Shown: piece by piece, positions 25,485 to 35,007 of the stretch
Layout: every line of letters begins with the position of its first letter
Numbering within the stretch: the first letter of the stretch is position 1
Origin: Candidatus Symbiobacter mobilis CR
GTDB taxonomy: Bacteria; Pseudomonadota; Gammaproteobacteria; Burkholderiales; Burkholderiaceae_C
DNA: 64,000 nt
Direction of reading: 5' to 3'
Assembly (NCBI RefSeq): GCF_000477435.1
Contig: NC_022576.1
Location: forward strand, 1,984,001 to 2,048,000
Position numbers and translations under genes: made by a program
Notes under the pieces: model-generated
Database searches by the model: none
The model's input: only the letters and a program-made list of their open reading frames with translations
Told to the model about the DNA's origin: nothing

Positions 25485-25628
25485 GAACCAATTTCAGTAG
25501 GCAGGCGAGCCGAAGCAGTGTGCGTGGCGCCGGAGCGCAGGAACCGGAATGTACTGACGGTACATGAGGATTCCGAGCACCGCCGCCGCGTGCAATGCGA
25601 TGGCGCAGCCCCTACTGGAATAGGTTCT
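25484..25628. repeat. 145-bp MITE-like element, full copy 1
   Basis: Left end agaaccaatttcagtagg, right end cctactggaataggttct: 18-bp terminal inverted repeats with two mismatches. Inside is a dyad around gtactgacggtac, flanked by ggaatg and aggattcc. A second copy of identical length, differing at about two positions, lies at 59486-59630. The first base supplies the third base of the upstream gene's stop codon. No coding capacity. Confidence 0.92.
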
Positions 25629-25687
25629 GAAGGCTTGGGCCTGCGGTGGTCTTGGGTCTCCGTTTCGAGGTATGCCTGTTCATGCCG

Positions 25688-26620
25688 TCAGCGAAAGCGA
25701 CGCATCGAGACGATTTCCTCGTAAAGCTGTTCATAGATTCGGTAGCGCGCGCCATGCACCGGGTGCTCGCCCCGATCCACTGCGGCCAACACGGCGCACC
25801 CCGGTTCGCGAAGGTGCTTGCAATCCAGAAAACGGCAGTGGATGGCATGCCGATGTAGGTCGGGCATGTAGCCGGCAAGTTGCGATGCGTCGATGTGCCG
25901 GAGTCCAAATTCCTGGAATCCTGGGGAATCCAGCAAAGCGGTGGTTCGTTCTGCATCGATCCAGTACAGCGCCGTGCATGTGGTGGTGTGTCGTCCAGTC
26001 TGCACGGACTGTGACAACGCCGCAGTGGCAGCGCGGGCCTGCGGTACGAGCAGATTGACGAGGGTGCTTTTGCCCGCGCCGGAAGGGCCGAGTACCAGGG
26101 TGGACTGGCCTTGCAGCTTTTGGCAGAGTGCTTGGCGATCGTCCTCGTTGCCATGCAGCGTGGATAGGGGCAGCACCTCGTACCCCATCTCCCGGTAGGG
26201 GGCCAGCGCATCCCAGGCGCGGGCAAAGGGTTCCTGCAGGTCGCGCTTGTTGAGCACGATCACGCAAGGCAGGTCTTGCGCTTCTGCGGCAATGAGCACC
26301 CGAGAAAGCTGAAGCAGAGAAATCTCCGGCTGCGCTGCCAAAGTGATCCATACCGCGTCGATGTTTGCGGCAAAGACTTTGGTGCGTGTCTCGTCCTGGC
26401 GAAACAGCGAATTCCTGCGGGGTTCCACGCGCTCGATGGTGCCGGTATCGCCCGAGGGCAGCCACCACACCCGATCCCCGACGACACACCCTCCCTGCTT
26501 GCCACGGGGGTGGCATAGCCGACGCTGACCATCCGAGTCTTCCACCCAGAAGTGCCGACCGTGGCCAACAACGACCAGCCCCGGGTGCTCTTGGCCCGGA
26601 TGCTCTTGGGGCAGGGTCAC
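25688..26620 (-). CDS. rsgA: Ribosome small subunit-dependent GTPase RsgA
   Basis: A 310-residue circularly permuted GTPase: OB-fold N-terminus, then G4 NKRD (about 124-127), G1 GPSGAGKS (about 178-185) and G3 DSPG. The C-terminal zinc module has Cys and His residues in CRFLDCKHLREPGC. It checks late 30S assembly and is activated by 30S subunits. The start is taken as the GTG at 26620, which overlaps the stop of the upstream M48 protease gene (GTGA). The open frame continues further upstream only through the protease gene, so the longer version is not credible. Confidence 0.94.
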   Translation of the reverse strand: MTLPQEHPGQEHPGLVVVGHGRHFWVEDSDGQRRLCHPRGKQGGCVVGDRVWWLPSGDTGTIERVEPRRNSLFRQDETRTKVFAANIDAVWITLAAQPEISLLQLSRVLIAAEAQDLPCVIVLNKRDLQEPFARAWDALAPYREMGYEVLPLSTLHGNEDDRQALCQKLQGQSTLVLGPSGAGKSTLVNLLVPQARAATAALSQSVQTGRHTTTCTALYWIDAERTTALLDSPGFQEFGLRHIDASQLAGYMPDLHRHAIHCRFLDCKHLREPGCAVLAAVDRGEHPVHGARYRIYEQLYEEIVSMRRFR

Positions 26621-27900
26621 GGCGTCTGGCGGGTCTGGCAGCCCAGCCGTTCGAGCCGTTCGCACGCCCCCGGGTGCGTGGCGTGGAATGCGGCATACCA
26701 GGGGTCTGGGGTCAGCGTCGAGGCGTTGTCGCGATACAGGCACAGCAGGGCACTGCACAAATCCTGGGCACGTACGTGCCGGGCCGCAAAAGCGTCGGCT
26801 TCAAATTCGTGCCTGCGGGACAGGGATGCCAGCGCCGGGGATAGCAGTAGCGATAGCAAAGGGGATAGCAGCAATAGGCTTAGCAGCGATAGCGCAGGGT
26901 GGGAGCCTGCCTCGACGACGATGCCCATTCCCGCAAAAAACCACGCTTGCTGTGAAGCCCACCCCAGCAGGACGAAACCGGCCAGCCCCAACCCCAGCAG
27001 CAATACCAGGCGCTGGTGGATGTGAAACCTGCGAAAGTGCCCCAGCTCGTGCGCCAGCACGGCCTCGATTTCCTCCGGCCGAAGCTGCGCCAGCAGCGTA
27101 TCGAAAAAGACCACACGCTTGGAGCGGCCCAGGCCGGTGAAATAGGCGTTGGCGTGCGCGCTGCGCCGACTTGCATCGACGACATATACCCCCTGCACGG
27201 CAAAACCGCATCGTTCCAGCAAGGCCGACACGCGCTCGCGTAGCGCGACATCTTCGAGGGGGCGGAACTTGTGGAACCACGGCGCAATCCAGATCGGGTA
27301 GACGACGAGCAGCAGCAGGTTCAGTCCCGCCCACAAGCCCCACGCCCACCACCACCACGCCTCGACATTCCCCATGATCCAGAGCACCGCAGCAGCGATG
27401 GGCAGACCGACGACCATGCCGATGACGAACGATTTGCCTAGGTCGATCCACCATAGGCCCAGCGTTTGGCGATTGAACCCGAACCGTTCTTCGAGCACGA
27501 AGGCGCGGTACCAAGACAGCGGCAAGTCGATAACGCCTTGCACGAGCGCAAATGCCCCCAGCAGGGCGAGTTGCTGCACCATCCCGGCCCCTAGCCACTG
27601 GAGCAGCGCGGTGTGCAGCACTGCCAGCCCGCCCCATACCGTCCATGCCAGCAGTACACACAGGCCGACGGCATCTTCCACCGTCGAAAGCCGTACCTTG
27701 GCAACGGCGTAGTCGGCAGCCTTCTGGTGGGCGTTCAGGGGGATGGTTTCGGCAAAGGCGGCGGGAACGCGGTCACGGTGCGCACGCACATGCCGAACCT
27801 GCCGCCAGGCCAGCCACCCTTGCAATGCGCCCGCTACGAACACTGCAAGAAGGAACACCGTGCCCCACCATTGCGCCATCTGTCCATCCATATCAACCAT
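26617..27900 (-). CDS. M48 (Ste24/CAAX protease-like) membrane metallopeptidase
   Basis: A 427-residue polytopic membrane protein. Hydrophobic segments lie near 13-33, 78-100, 105-128, 158-178 and 185-207. The zinc protease motif is HELGH at about 284-288, with FEADAFA as the third zinc ligand region further down and another pair of hydrophobic segments between. FGFNRQT, the ANAYFTGLG block and [12 protein letters not shown] are typical of bacterial Ste24 homologues. The substrate in bacteria is unknown. Start chosen at ATG 27900; ATG codons at 27891 and 27879 are alternatives and none has a strong Shine-Dalgarno site. It is coupled to rsgA by a 4-base overlap and divergent from orn. Confidence 0.9.
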   Translation of the reverse strand: MVDMDGQMAQWWGTVFLLAVFVAGALQGWLAWRQVRHVRAHRDRVPAAFAETIPLNAHQKAADYAVAKVRLSTVEDAVGLCVLLAWTVWGGLAVLHTALLQWLGAGMVQQLALLGAFALVQGVIDLPLSWYRAFVLEERFGFNRQTLGLWWIDLGKSFVIGMVVGLPIAAAVLWIMGNVEAWWWWAWGLWAGLNLLLLVVYPIWIAPWFHKFRPLEDVALRERVSALLERCGFAVQGVYVVDASRRSAHANAYFTGLGRSKRVVFFDTLLAQLRPEEIEAVLAHELGHFRRFHIHQRLVLLLGLGLAGFVLLGWASQQAWFFAGMGIVVEAGSHPALSLLSLLLLSPLLSLLLSPALASLSRRHEFEADAFAARHVRAQDLCSALLCLYRDNASTLTPDPWYAAFHATHPGACERLERLGCQTRQTP

Positions 27901-27923
27901 CCGGGCAGTGTAGGAGATGCACA

Positions 27924-28526
27924 ATGCCCCGCATGGAAAGCCCTGCTATAGCGCCCGCCAAGGTCTCGTCCGGCGAGTTGTCGAAGTCTGAACGCAACCT
28001 CGTCTGGGTCGATTGCGAAATGACCGGGCTGCATCCCGAGACGGATCGTTTGCTGGAAATTGCCGTGGTCGTCACCGGCCCACACCTTGAAGCACGCACC
28101 GACGGGCCGGTGCTGGTGCTGCGGCAGGAGGAAGATGTGCTGGGCCGGATGGACAAATGGAACCGCAACACGCACGCCAAAACCGGGCTGCTGGACAAGG
28201 TTCGCGCATCGACGCTCGGCGAAGAGGATGCGCAAGGGGAACTGCTGGCCTTTCTTGCACGCTACGTTCCCGCGCACGCCTCGCCGATGTGTGGGGACTG
28301 CGTGAGCCAGGATCGGCGCTTTCTGGTTCGCTATCTTCCCCATTTCGATGCCTACTTCCACTACCGAAACCTTGATGTGGCCACGCTACGTGAACTGGCC
28401 CGGCGCTGGGCGCCCGAGGTATACCGGGGCTTTCGCAAAAAACAGCGCCATACCGCGCTGGCCGATGTACACGAGGCCATCGATGCCCTCGAACACTACC
28501 GCCGCGTTTTCTTGCAGATACCGTAA
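27924..28526 (+). CDS. orn: Oligoribonuclease
   Basis: A 200-residue DEDDh 3'-5' exonuclease: [10 protein letters not shown] (Asp30, Glu32), [10 protein letters not shown], and [13 protein letters not shown] with the general-base His and final Asp. It degrades 2-5 nt RNA and the pGpG produced by EAL phosphodiesterases, which links it to c-di-GMP turnover. The ATG at 27924 has AGGAG seven bases upstream. The first ~20 residues are an extension relative to E. coli Orn. Divergent from the M48 protease gene with only 23 bases between the starts, so the promoters must overlap the coding ends. Confidence 0.95.
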   Translation: MPRMESPAIAPAKVSSGELSKSERNLVWVDCEMTGLHPETDRLLEIAVVVTGPHLEARTDGPVLVLRQEEDVLGRMDKWNRNTHAKTGLLDKVRASTLGEEDAQGELLAFLARYVPAHASPMCGDCVSQDRRFLVRYLPHFDAYFHYRNLDVATLRELARRWAPEVYRGFRKKQRHTALADVHEAIDALEHYRRVFLQIP

Positions 28527-28787
28527 CCCCAGCAATCCCATCGTCTGTGCCACAATCGCGCCCCTCGTCAGCACCCTGCTGGCGTAGTCGTGCATCTCCC
28601 AGCTTTTTGCGCAGACCCCTCCACCCTTGCGGGTGTTTCGTTGGGGTTGTTTGTGCGGGGTTTCCCTTCTGTGTGGGGTTCTTCCGTGTGATGGCGTTCC
28701 CCTTGCGGGAATGGCCGTGCCGATAGGTGGTGGATGTTTTGCTCCCCACCGGTTGCCCATTGCGGCGGCCACGTAGGAATCCTTCCC
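28527..28787 (+). promoter_or_regulatory. Leader between orn and the DEAD-box helicase gene
   Basis: A 261-bp GC/T-rich stretch with several small hairpins (for example cacccttgcgggtg near 28622 and ttccccttgcgggaa near 28698). Long structured leaders are common before RNA helicase genes and can couple expression to cold or to helicase level; here that is inference only. Confidence 0.35.
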
Positions 28788-30293
28788 ATGATGAATGTCT
28801 CCCCTGCAGGGGTGGACGCTGTTGCGTCTGCTCCTTTTTCCGCCGTTCCCGTTGCCCAGCCTGCCGCGCCTGCTGTGGCACAGGGCTGTGCGCAGACTGC
28901 TCCAGCGCAAACCGCTCAAGGTTTTGCAGCGCTGCATCTGCATCCTTCCTTGCTTGCTGCCGTCGAGGCGCTGGGGTTTTCCCAGCCGACCGTCGTCCAG
29001 CAGAAGACGATCCCCCTTGCGCTGACCGCTGAGACCGAGCCTGGGAACGCCAACGATCTGATGGTGTCCAGCCAGACGGGCAGTGGCAAGACTGCCGCCT
29101 TTTTGCTGCCTGTGTTGCATTCCATGCTGGGTCGGCCCCCCAAGGCGGATAGCCAAGCAGGGAGCCGCAGGAATCAGCGTCCGTTCCGCGAAGTCGTTGC
29201 GCCCACAGCGCTGATCGTCTGTCCGACGAGGGAACTTGCGCAGCAAGTCGCTGCCGATGCCATTGATCTGCTCCAGTGCGCACGGGGCATCCATGTGGCC
29301 TGCATCGTGGGCGGGACGCCCTATGCCTTGCAGTTGCGCGCACTGCGCAATGTCGATCTGCTCATCGCCACCCCCGGCCGACTGCTCGACCTTCATCGCA
29401 GCGGCAAGCTACAGCTTGACGCGGTGCAATGCCTGGTCGTCGACGAGGCCGACCGGATGCTCGACCTCGGTTTTTGCGACGACCTCGCCCAAATCCACGA
29501 GCTCACCCGCACCCGCCGTCAGACCATGATGTTCAGCGCCACTTTCGCGCCGCGCATTGAGCAGCTTGCCGCACGCGTGATGCGATCTCCCCGGCGCATT
29601 GCCACGGCCACCCCGCAGGAGCAGCACGCAAACATCCAGCAGTGCCTGTATTGGGCAGACGATGCCCAGCACAAGCGCAAGCTGTTGGATCACTGGCTGC
29701 GGGACGAATCGATCGACCAAGCTATCGTCTTTGCTAGTACGCAGATCGAATGCGATGAACTGGCCTATGCCTTGCAGCAGGATGGCTTCGATGCCGTTGC
29801 CTTGCACGGGGCATTGGGCCAAGGTTTGCGCAACCGTCGCATGACCGCGATGCGTGAGGGCAAGGTGCAAATCCTCGTCGCCACCGACGTCGCGGCGCGG
29901 GGCCTGGACGTCCCCACCGTGACGCACGTCTTCAACTTCGGCCTGCCGATGAAGGCGGAAGACTACGTGCATCGCGTGGGCAGGACGGGCCGCGCCGGGC
30001 GTGACGGGCTGGCAGTGACCTTTGCCGAGTTCCGCGACCGCCGCAAGATCGGTGACATCGAGGCCTACCGCAAACAGCCGCTCGAAGCGCGCACCGTTCC
30101 TGGGCTGGAACCCCGGCAGCGCGTGGCGCCCCCTCGTGGGCCAGGGCGTTTTCCGCCGCGCGGGGCCGATGTTCACAATCGCGGTTTTGCCCGCCCGCAA
30201 GAGCGCTCGCATGGCCGTACCCAGATGCGCCGGGATGATTTCGCCCCCGCCAACCGTGCAGGGCGCAAGCCCCAGGCTATCAGGCACCCCTAA
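28788..30293 (+). CDS. DEAD-box RNA helicase (RhlE type)
   Basis: A 501-residue helicase. An Ala/Gln/Pro-rich N-terminal extension of ~45 residues precedes the Q motif (GFSQPTVVQQKTIP). Motif I is SSQTGSGKT (about 94-102), Ia PTRELAQQ, Ib ATPGRLLD, II DEAD in VVDEADRMLDLGF, and III SAT. The second RecA domain has HGALGQGLR, ATDVAARGLDVP and HRVGRTGRAGR. The C-terminus is Arg/Gly/Pro-rich (RGPGRFPPRGAD), typical of RhlE-type proteins that unwind RNA in ribosome assembly or decay. Start ATG 28788 with AGGA upstream; an adjacent second ATG at 28791 is equally possible. Confidence 0.92.
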   Translation: MMNVSPAGVDAVASAPFSAVPVAQPAAPAVAQGCAQTAPAQTAQGFAALHLHPSLLAAVEALGFSQPTVVQQKTIPLALTAETEPGNANDLMVSSQTGSGKTAAFLLPVLHSMLGRPPKADSQAGSRRNQRPFREVVAPTALIVCPTRELAQQVAADAIDLLQCARGIHVACIVGGTPYALQLRALRNVDLLIATPGRLLDLHRSGKLQLDAVQCLVVDEADRMLDLGFCDDLAQIHELTRTRRQTMMFSATFAPRIEQLAARVMRSPRRIATATPQEQHANIQQCLYWADDAQHKRKLLDHWLRDESIDQAIVFASTQIECDELAYALQQDGFDAVALHGALGQGLRNRRMTAMREGKVQILVATDVAARGLDVPTVTHVFNFGLPMKAEDYVHRVGRTGRAGRDGLAVTFAEFRDRRKIGDIEAYRKQPLEARTVPGLEPRQRVAPPRGPGRFPPRGADVHNRGFARPQERSHGRTQMRRDDFAPANRAGRKPQAIRHP

Positions 30294-30672
30294 TCACCCC
30301 AGTCATCGCCCCAATTCCTGCAATTTACCTCATGCAGGGTATGAAATTACCCAATATAGCCTAGCATTCTGTGACGATTTCGTAGGTACATTCTCACGGC
30401 TTCCGTCGTTCGCCTGCCAGCTCCCAGGATGTCCTTGCCTGGGGTGCATTGGCAGGCGTTGTCGTTCAACCCAGATAGCCCATGAGGGTTTGCAGGGCAG
30501 GTGGATGCAGTGGCGAGGCAGTTTTGGTCTGACTGAGGCGTACATAGCGTGAGCTATGAACAACGAAGAAGGGCAAAAATGGCCGCCAATGCGCCGCATG
30601 CACGCAAACAGCACCGAAGGTGCGCCTCATGGACTATCTGGGTTCCATCATCCAAAAGTGGGTAGCCGGGAT
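30294..30672. other. Intergenic region before the chemoreceptor gene
   Basis: 379 bp without a convincing gene. The first part (30294-30467) shows no recognisable structure beyond a weak gggta/taccc pair near 30337-30352. The second part is a 177-bp repeat element (30468-30644, listed separately) ending 28 bases before the chemoreceptor start, so the leader of that gene is partly made of the element. Confidence 0.6.
30468..30644. repeat. 177-bp inverted-repeat element, copy A
   Basis: Begins aacccagatagcccat and ends atggactatctgggtt, giving near-perfect 16-bp terminal inverted repeats. A second copy of the same length lies at 43065-43241 in the opposite orientation. Internal sequence is well conserved between the two, including gggcaaaaatggccgcca and the block gcagggcaggtggatgcagt. 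Open frames across it exist on both strands in both copies but match nothing known to me. Confidence 0.88.
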
Positions 30673-33501
30673 ATGAACCGTCCTATGGGCATTGCAGGTT
30701 TGTGGCTGGGTGTGTTCGTTCCAGGGGTGCGCTGGATGCGCAGCCTGCAATTTGGGGGCAAGGCGATGCTCATCAGCCTATGCTTTGCCGTGCCCATTGC
30801 CCTGTTTGGGTACGAATACGGGGTGGATGCCTTGGAGCGCGTGGCGACCGCCAACAAGGAGCGTGCGGGGGTGGCCGCATTGCGGGCTTTTGTTCCGGTG
30901 TATACCGGCGTGCTCCAAACCCGCAATGCCACCCGTGCGACCCTGGGTGGGTTCGATACGCAGCAAGGCTATGCACAGGCTCGCGCACGCACGGATGCAG
31001 CGCTGGCAGCCTTTGCGCAACATCTGGCTGTGACGGAAGACCCCCTGCAATTGGCCCCCACGTACGCCAAGCTGCGCACAGCCTGGGAGGACACTGCCCA
31101 ATCTGCCACGGGTGCGGATGAGAAAGGCCGCACGATCTTCGGGCCTGTCACGGCATCGGTGGCAGCGATGTTGGCGCAGATTGCCGACGATTCAACGCTC
31201 GTGCTCGACCCCGACCTTGACAGCTTTTACCTCGTCAGCGTGCTGGTGTTGACCATGCCCGAACTGGCCGAGGACCTCGGTCAATTGTGGGGATGGGGCA
31301 CCTATTTCCTGGCGCACTCTGGGCACTCTGCCACGCAGGAACGGCACTATGCCGTGTGGTCCGCAGGGGTGCGCAAGGGCCTGGAGAGGGTGCGTATTTA
31401 CCTCGATCGCGCTTTCCGCGCCAACCCCGGTCTGCAAGCGCGGCTGGACATGGCGATCCTCGACGAGGTCAAGGCCTTTCACGAGTACGCAGGGGACGCA
31501 CGCATGCTCACGAGTTACGACGACGTGACCGCGCAGCAGTACTACGACCGGGGCGCTGCCGTCTTGCTGCGGTTGCTGGCTTTCTATGACAAGGGTTTGC
31601 CGGCGCTTGATGCAGTCTTGGTAGACCGGGTGGAGGCGATGCTGTGGCGCCTGCGGCTTCTGTCTGCCCTCGGGGTTTGCGCGGTAGTGTTGGCTGCGTA
31701 TCTGTTCTATTGTTTCTTCCTCGTGACGAACCACGGGTTGCGGCAAATCCAGGTGCATTTGGAGCGTATTGCGCAGGGTGATCTCAACGATCCCCCCACA
31801 GCGCTGGAAGGGCGGGACGAACCCGCGCAGGTGATGGGTTCGCTGATCGCGATGCAGGAAGTGCTGTTCCGCTTTCAGGCAGCGCAGACAGAACTAGCCC
31901 GCCAGCATGAGGCAGGGATGCTCGATTTCCGCATGTCCACGCAGGGGCTGCCCGGCGTTTATGCAGGCATGGCGGAGTCGATCAACCACCTTGTCCAAGG
32001 CCATATCGCAACGATCATGCAGGTGGTCGAGCGCGTCACCGCGTACACCGAAGGTCGGCTCGACGAAAGCATGCCCCGGATGCCTGGGCAGAAGGAGCGA
32101 ATCAGCATTGCGATGGATCGGGTGCAGTCCGCCATGACGCAGGCCGCGCAGGCTGCGGCGTTCAACTTGCGTATCCGCCAGTCTCTCGATAGCCTGGATG
32201 TGTGCGTGACGGTATCGAACGCACAGGCCGAACTGGTGCATGTCACCCCGCAAGCCAAAAATATGTTGCAGCTTTTTGGGGGGGATGGGTTTGATGTGGA
32301 CAAGCTGTATGGCACCAAACTCAGCAATTTGTTCACCGACTCCGCGCTGGCAGAAAAATTCGACCACGCGGTACAGACCGGGGATACGGTGACGATGGAC
32401 ACCCAGGGCCGCAAGTTGTTGTTGCAGGCGCGCCCGGTTCACGATGGCGAAGGCAGGGCCATTGGCCGCATTACGCAGTGGTATGACCGTACCGCTGAGC
32501 TGCGTTCCGAGCAGGAACTGGATGAGCTGGTGCATGCTGCGTTGCAGGGCGACTTTCGCGGCAGGCTGCACCTGGAGGGGAAAACCGGGTTCTTGCGCAA
32601 GTTGTCCGAGGGGATGAATCGCCTTGTGGCCATGAGCGAACAAGGATTGGGAGACGTCGCCAGGGTGTTGATGGCGGTGGCGCAGGGTGATTTGAGCCAG
32701 CGGATTACCAATGCGTACCAAGGCTTGTTCGGCGAGGTCAAGGACAGCGTGAACCGCTCGAACGACAACCTGTCCCGGGTGCTCGACGAAGTGCGTGGGG
32801 CAGCTCAGGCGTTGACCAATGTGTCCGCGCAGGTCAGCGCAACGGCCCAGTCACTGAGCCAGTCGGCCAGCGAGCAGGCGGCGTCGGTCGAAGAGACGAC
32901 GACACAGATCACTACGATGTCGAACTCGATTCAGCACAACAGCGACAACGCGACACTGACTGGCACGATGGCGAGCCAAACCACCTTCGAGGCCGTCGAG
33001 GGTGGCGCAGCAGTCAACCAGACCGTTGCGGCGATGAAGGAGATTGCGGTCAAGATCGGCATCGTCGACGACATTGCGTACCAGACCAATCTGCTGGCGC
33101 TCAATGCGGCCATCGAAGCCGCACGGGCGGGCAGCCATGGCAAGGGCTTTGCCGTCGTTGCAGCCGAAGTGCGCAAGCTCGCCGAACGCAGCCAGGGGGC
33201 AGCGCAGGAAATCGGCAAGCTGGCCAGCAGTAGCGTCAGCACGGCAGAGCGCGCCGGCAGGCTACTCGATCAAATTGTCCCCAGCGTGCAGAAGACCAGC
33301 CAACTCGTACAGGAAATCGCCCGTGCGTCGGCAGAACAAAGTGCCTCCGTCCAGCACATCGGCAGCGCCATGACACAGCTCAGCAACGCCACGGAGCACA
33401 ACGCTTCCTCGTCGGAGGAATTGGCTTCGACCAGCGAAGAGCTGGCCACGCAAGCGCGCCAGTTGCAGCACAACATCGCCTTTTTCCGCACTGCGGCGTA
33501 G
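30673..33501 (+). CDS. Large methyl-accepting chemotaxis protein with HAMP and PAS modules
   Basis: A 942-residue chemoreceptor. It has TM1 near residues 30-47, a ~300-residue helical periplasmic domain and TM2 ([19 protein letters not shown], about 338-356). A HAMP-like region ([10 protein letters not shown]) follows, then a second repeated HAMP-like segment, and a PAS-like domain ([20 protein letters not shown] to [12 protein letters not shown]). A third HAMP-like block ([14 protein letters not shown]) leads to the signalling hairpin with the conserved tip [20 protein letters not shown]. No CheR-binding pentapeptide at the C-terminus. The ATG at 30673 is preferred; the longer open frame to 30556 is translated from the repeat element. 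CheV is encoded at 50619, but no other che genes are in the window. Confidence 0.9.
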   Translation: MNRPMGIAGLWLGVFVPGVRWMRSLQFGGKAMLISLCFAVPIALFGYEYGVDALERVATANKERAGVAALRAFVPVYTGVLQTRNATRATLGGFDTQQGYAQARARTDAALAAFAQHLAVTEDPLQLAPTYAKLRTAWEDTAQSATGADEKGRTIFGPVTASVAAMLAQIADDSTLVLDPDLDSFYLVSVLVLTMPELAEDLGQLWGWGTYFLAHSGHSATQERHYAVWSAGVRKGLERVRIYLDRAFRANPGLQARLDMAILDEVKAFHEYAGDARMLTSYDDVTAQQYYDRGAAVLLRLLAFYDKGLPALDAVLVDRVEAMLWRLRLLSALGVCAVVLAAYLFYCFFLVTNHGLRQIQVHLERIAQGDLNDPPTALEGRDEPAQVMGSLIAMQEVLFRFQAAQTELARQHEAGMLDFRMSTQGLPGVYAGMAESINHLVQGHIATIMQVVERVTAYTEGRLDESMPRMPGQKERISIAMDRVQSAMTQAAQAAAFNLRIRQSLDSLDVCVTVSNAQAELVHVTPQAKNMLQLFGGDGFDVDKLYGTKLSNLFTDSALAEKFDHAVQTGDTVTMDTQGRKLLLQARPVHDGEGRAIGRITQWYDRTAELRSEQELDELVHAALQGDFRGRLHLEGKTGFLRKLSEGMNRLVAMSEQGLGDVARVLMAVAQGDLSQRITNAYQGLFGEVKDSVNRSNDNLSRVLDEVRGAAQALTNVSAQVSATAQSLSQSASEQAASVEETTTQITTMSNSIQHNSDNATLTGTMASQTTFEAVEGGAAVNQTVAAMKEIAVKIGIVDDIAYQTNLLALNAAIEAARAGSHGKGFAVVAAEVRKLAERSQGAAQEIGKLASSSVSTAERAGRLLDQIVPSVQKTSQLVQEIARASAEQSASVQHIGSAMTQLSNATEHNASSSEELASTSEELATQARQLQHNIAFFRTAA

Positions 33502-33548
33502 AGGCTGGTTCGATACGGTTCACAAACGCAGCGTGCTTCCTGCCTGCT

Positions 33549-34880
33549 TCAGCGATACGGGTTCACCGTGGTGCGGAATTCGATGCGTAGTGGGGTGCCG
33601 ACGAGGTCGAAGGCTTTGCGGAAGCGGCCTTCGAGATAGCGGCGGTAGGCGTCGCTGATGTGGTCGAGCGAGTTGCCGTGGATCACGATCATCGGCGGAT
33701 TGGACCCCCCCTGGTGCGCAAAACGCAATTTGGGGCGGAACATCTGCGCCCGCCGGGGAGCTTGAAAGCGCACGGCTTCGAGCAGCACGCGCGTCAGCAC
33801 TGACGTGGGCATTTTGTGGAATGCGCAGCGGTACGCAGTGAGCAGGGCTTTCCACAACGGCCCCAGCCCTTGCTTGTTGCGGGCGGAGATCGTATGCACC
33901 TCTGCATACCGCAGAAACCCTAGCCGCGTTGCAAGAGAAGTCTGGACGAGCTGGCGGTGGTAGTCGTCTACGGCGTCCCATTTGTTGATGGCGACGACGA
34001 CGGCACGGCCCTTTTCGAGCAAATACCCGGCGATATGCGCGTCGAGGTCGGTAACGCCGTCGGTCGCGTCGATCATCAGCAGCACGACATTGGAGGACTC
34101 GATCGCTTGCAGGGTTTTGATCACCGAAAACTTTTCGACGGCTTCGAACACCTTGCCTCGACGACGCAGGCCCGCCGTGTCGATCAGCTCGAACCGCTGG
34201 CCGTTGCGCTCGAAGGGAACGACGATGGCGTCCCGCGTGGTGCCGGGGGCGTCGAAGGTGACGAGGCGCTCTTCCCCCAGCCATACATTGAGCAGGGTGG
34301 ATTTGCCAACGTTGGGGCGGCCAGCGACGGCAAGGCGCACGACGTTGGGCGTGTTGTCCTGCGCGGGGGCGTTGTCTTTCTCTTCCGCGTGGAAGGGGGA
34401 CAGCGCATGGTCGAGCAGTTCTTCGATTCCATGTCCATGCTCTGCGGAGAGGGGAAAAACCTGGGGAAAGCCCAGCTCGTAGAACTCCGCCAGCCGGGGG
34501 CTGTCGAACATGCCTTCGGCCTTGTTGGCCACGAGGATGCAGGGCTTGTTTGCGCGCCGCAGTTCCGTGGCGATGGCATGGTCTTGCATATTCAGCCCGG
34601 CGCGGGTATCCGTCACGAGCAGGACCACGTCGGCATCGGCGATGGCTTGTCGGGTTTGCTTGGCCATTTCGCGCACGATGCCTGTGTCGGCAGACGGCTC
34701 GAAGCCCCCCGTATCGACGACGAGGAAGCTGCGTCCGGCGTGCTTGCCTGTACCGTAGCGACGGTCGCGGGTCAGGCCCGGCATGTCGGCGACGATGGCG
34801 TCGCGGGTGCGGGTCAGGCGGTTGAAAAGGGTCGATTTGCCGACGTTCGTTCGGCCGACCAGAGCGAGGACGGGTTGCAT
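33549..34880 (-). CDS. der: Ribosome biogenesis GTPase Der (EngA)
   Basis: A 443-residue protein with two tandem GTPase domains: GRTNVGKS at about 9-16 with DTGGFE, and GRPNVGKS near 187 with [10 protein letters not shown] and NKWD. A C-terminal KH-like domain ([23 protein letters not shown]) completes it. Double G domains are unique to Der, needed for 50S assembly. The ATG at 34880 gives the standard [10 protein letters not shown] start; the frame upstream runs through a hairpin repeat. It is the last gene of the ndk-to-der block, downstream of bamB as in most betaproteobacteria. Confidence 0.97.
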   Translation of the reverse strand: MQPVLALVGRTNVGKSTLFNRLTRTRDAIVADMPGLTRDRRYGTGKHAGRSFLVVDTGGFEPSADTGIVREMAKQTRQAIADADVVLLVTDTRAGLNMQDHAIATELRRANKPCILVANKAEGMFDSPRLAEFYELGFPQVFPLSAEHGHGIEELLDHALSPFHAEEKDNAPAQDNTPNVVRLAVAGRPNVGKSTLLNVWLGEERLVTFDAPGTTRDAIVVPFERNGQRFELIDTAGLRRRGKVFEAVEKFSVIKTLQAIESSNVVLLMIDATDGVTDLDAHIAGYLLEKGRAVVVAINKWDAVDDYHRQLVQTSLATRLGFLRYAEVHTISARNKQGLGPLWKALLTAYRCAFHKMPTSVLTRVLLEAVRFQAPRRAQMFRPKLRFAHQGGSNPPMIVIHGNSLDHISDAYRRYLEGRFRKAFDLVGTPLRIEFRTTVNPYR

Positions 34881-34920
34881 GGGGGAGCCTTTACTGTGCA
34901 GGTCGCGAAGCGGCTTCTCG

Positions 34921-34960
34921 ACGCTCCCCTCGCCCAGTGGGAGAGGGGTTGGGGGTGAGA
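34921..34960. repeat. REP-like hairpin between bamB and der
   Basis: cccctcgccc and gggagagggg (34926-34948) form an imperfect stem with a 3-base loop, followed by a gggggtgag tail. It is a single-hairpin relative of the element at 1810-1891, in the ordinary intergenic position. Confidence 0.65.
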
Positions 34961-35007
34961 TGGGGCACGGTTGCAGCGCCCGGCGGCGTAGGTGCCGCGC
35001 TGACGGT

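Noticed and set aside
30330..30614. A 94-codon minus-strand frame inside the 177-bp element
   Set aside because: It lies mostly within the repeat and has a similar frame in the second copy, but there is no start signal or known family; reported as a repeat observation instead of a gene.
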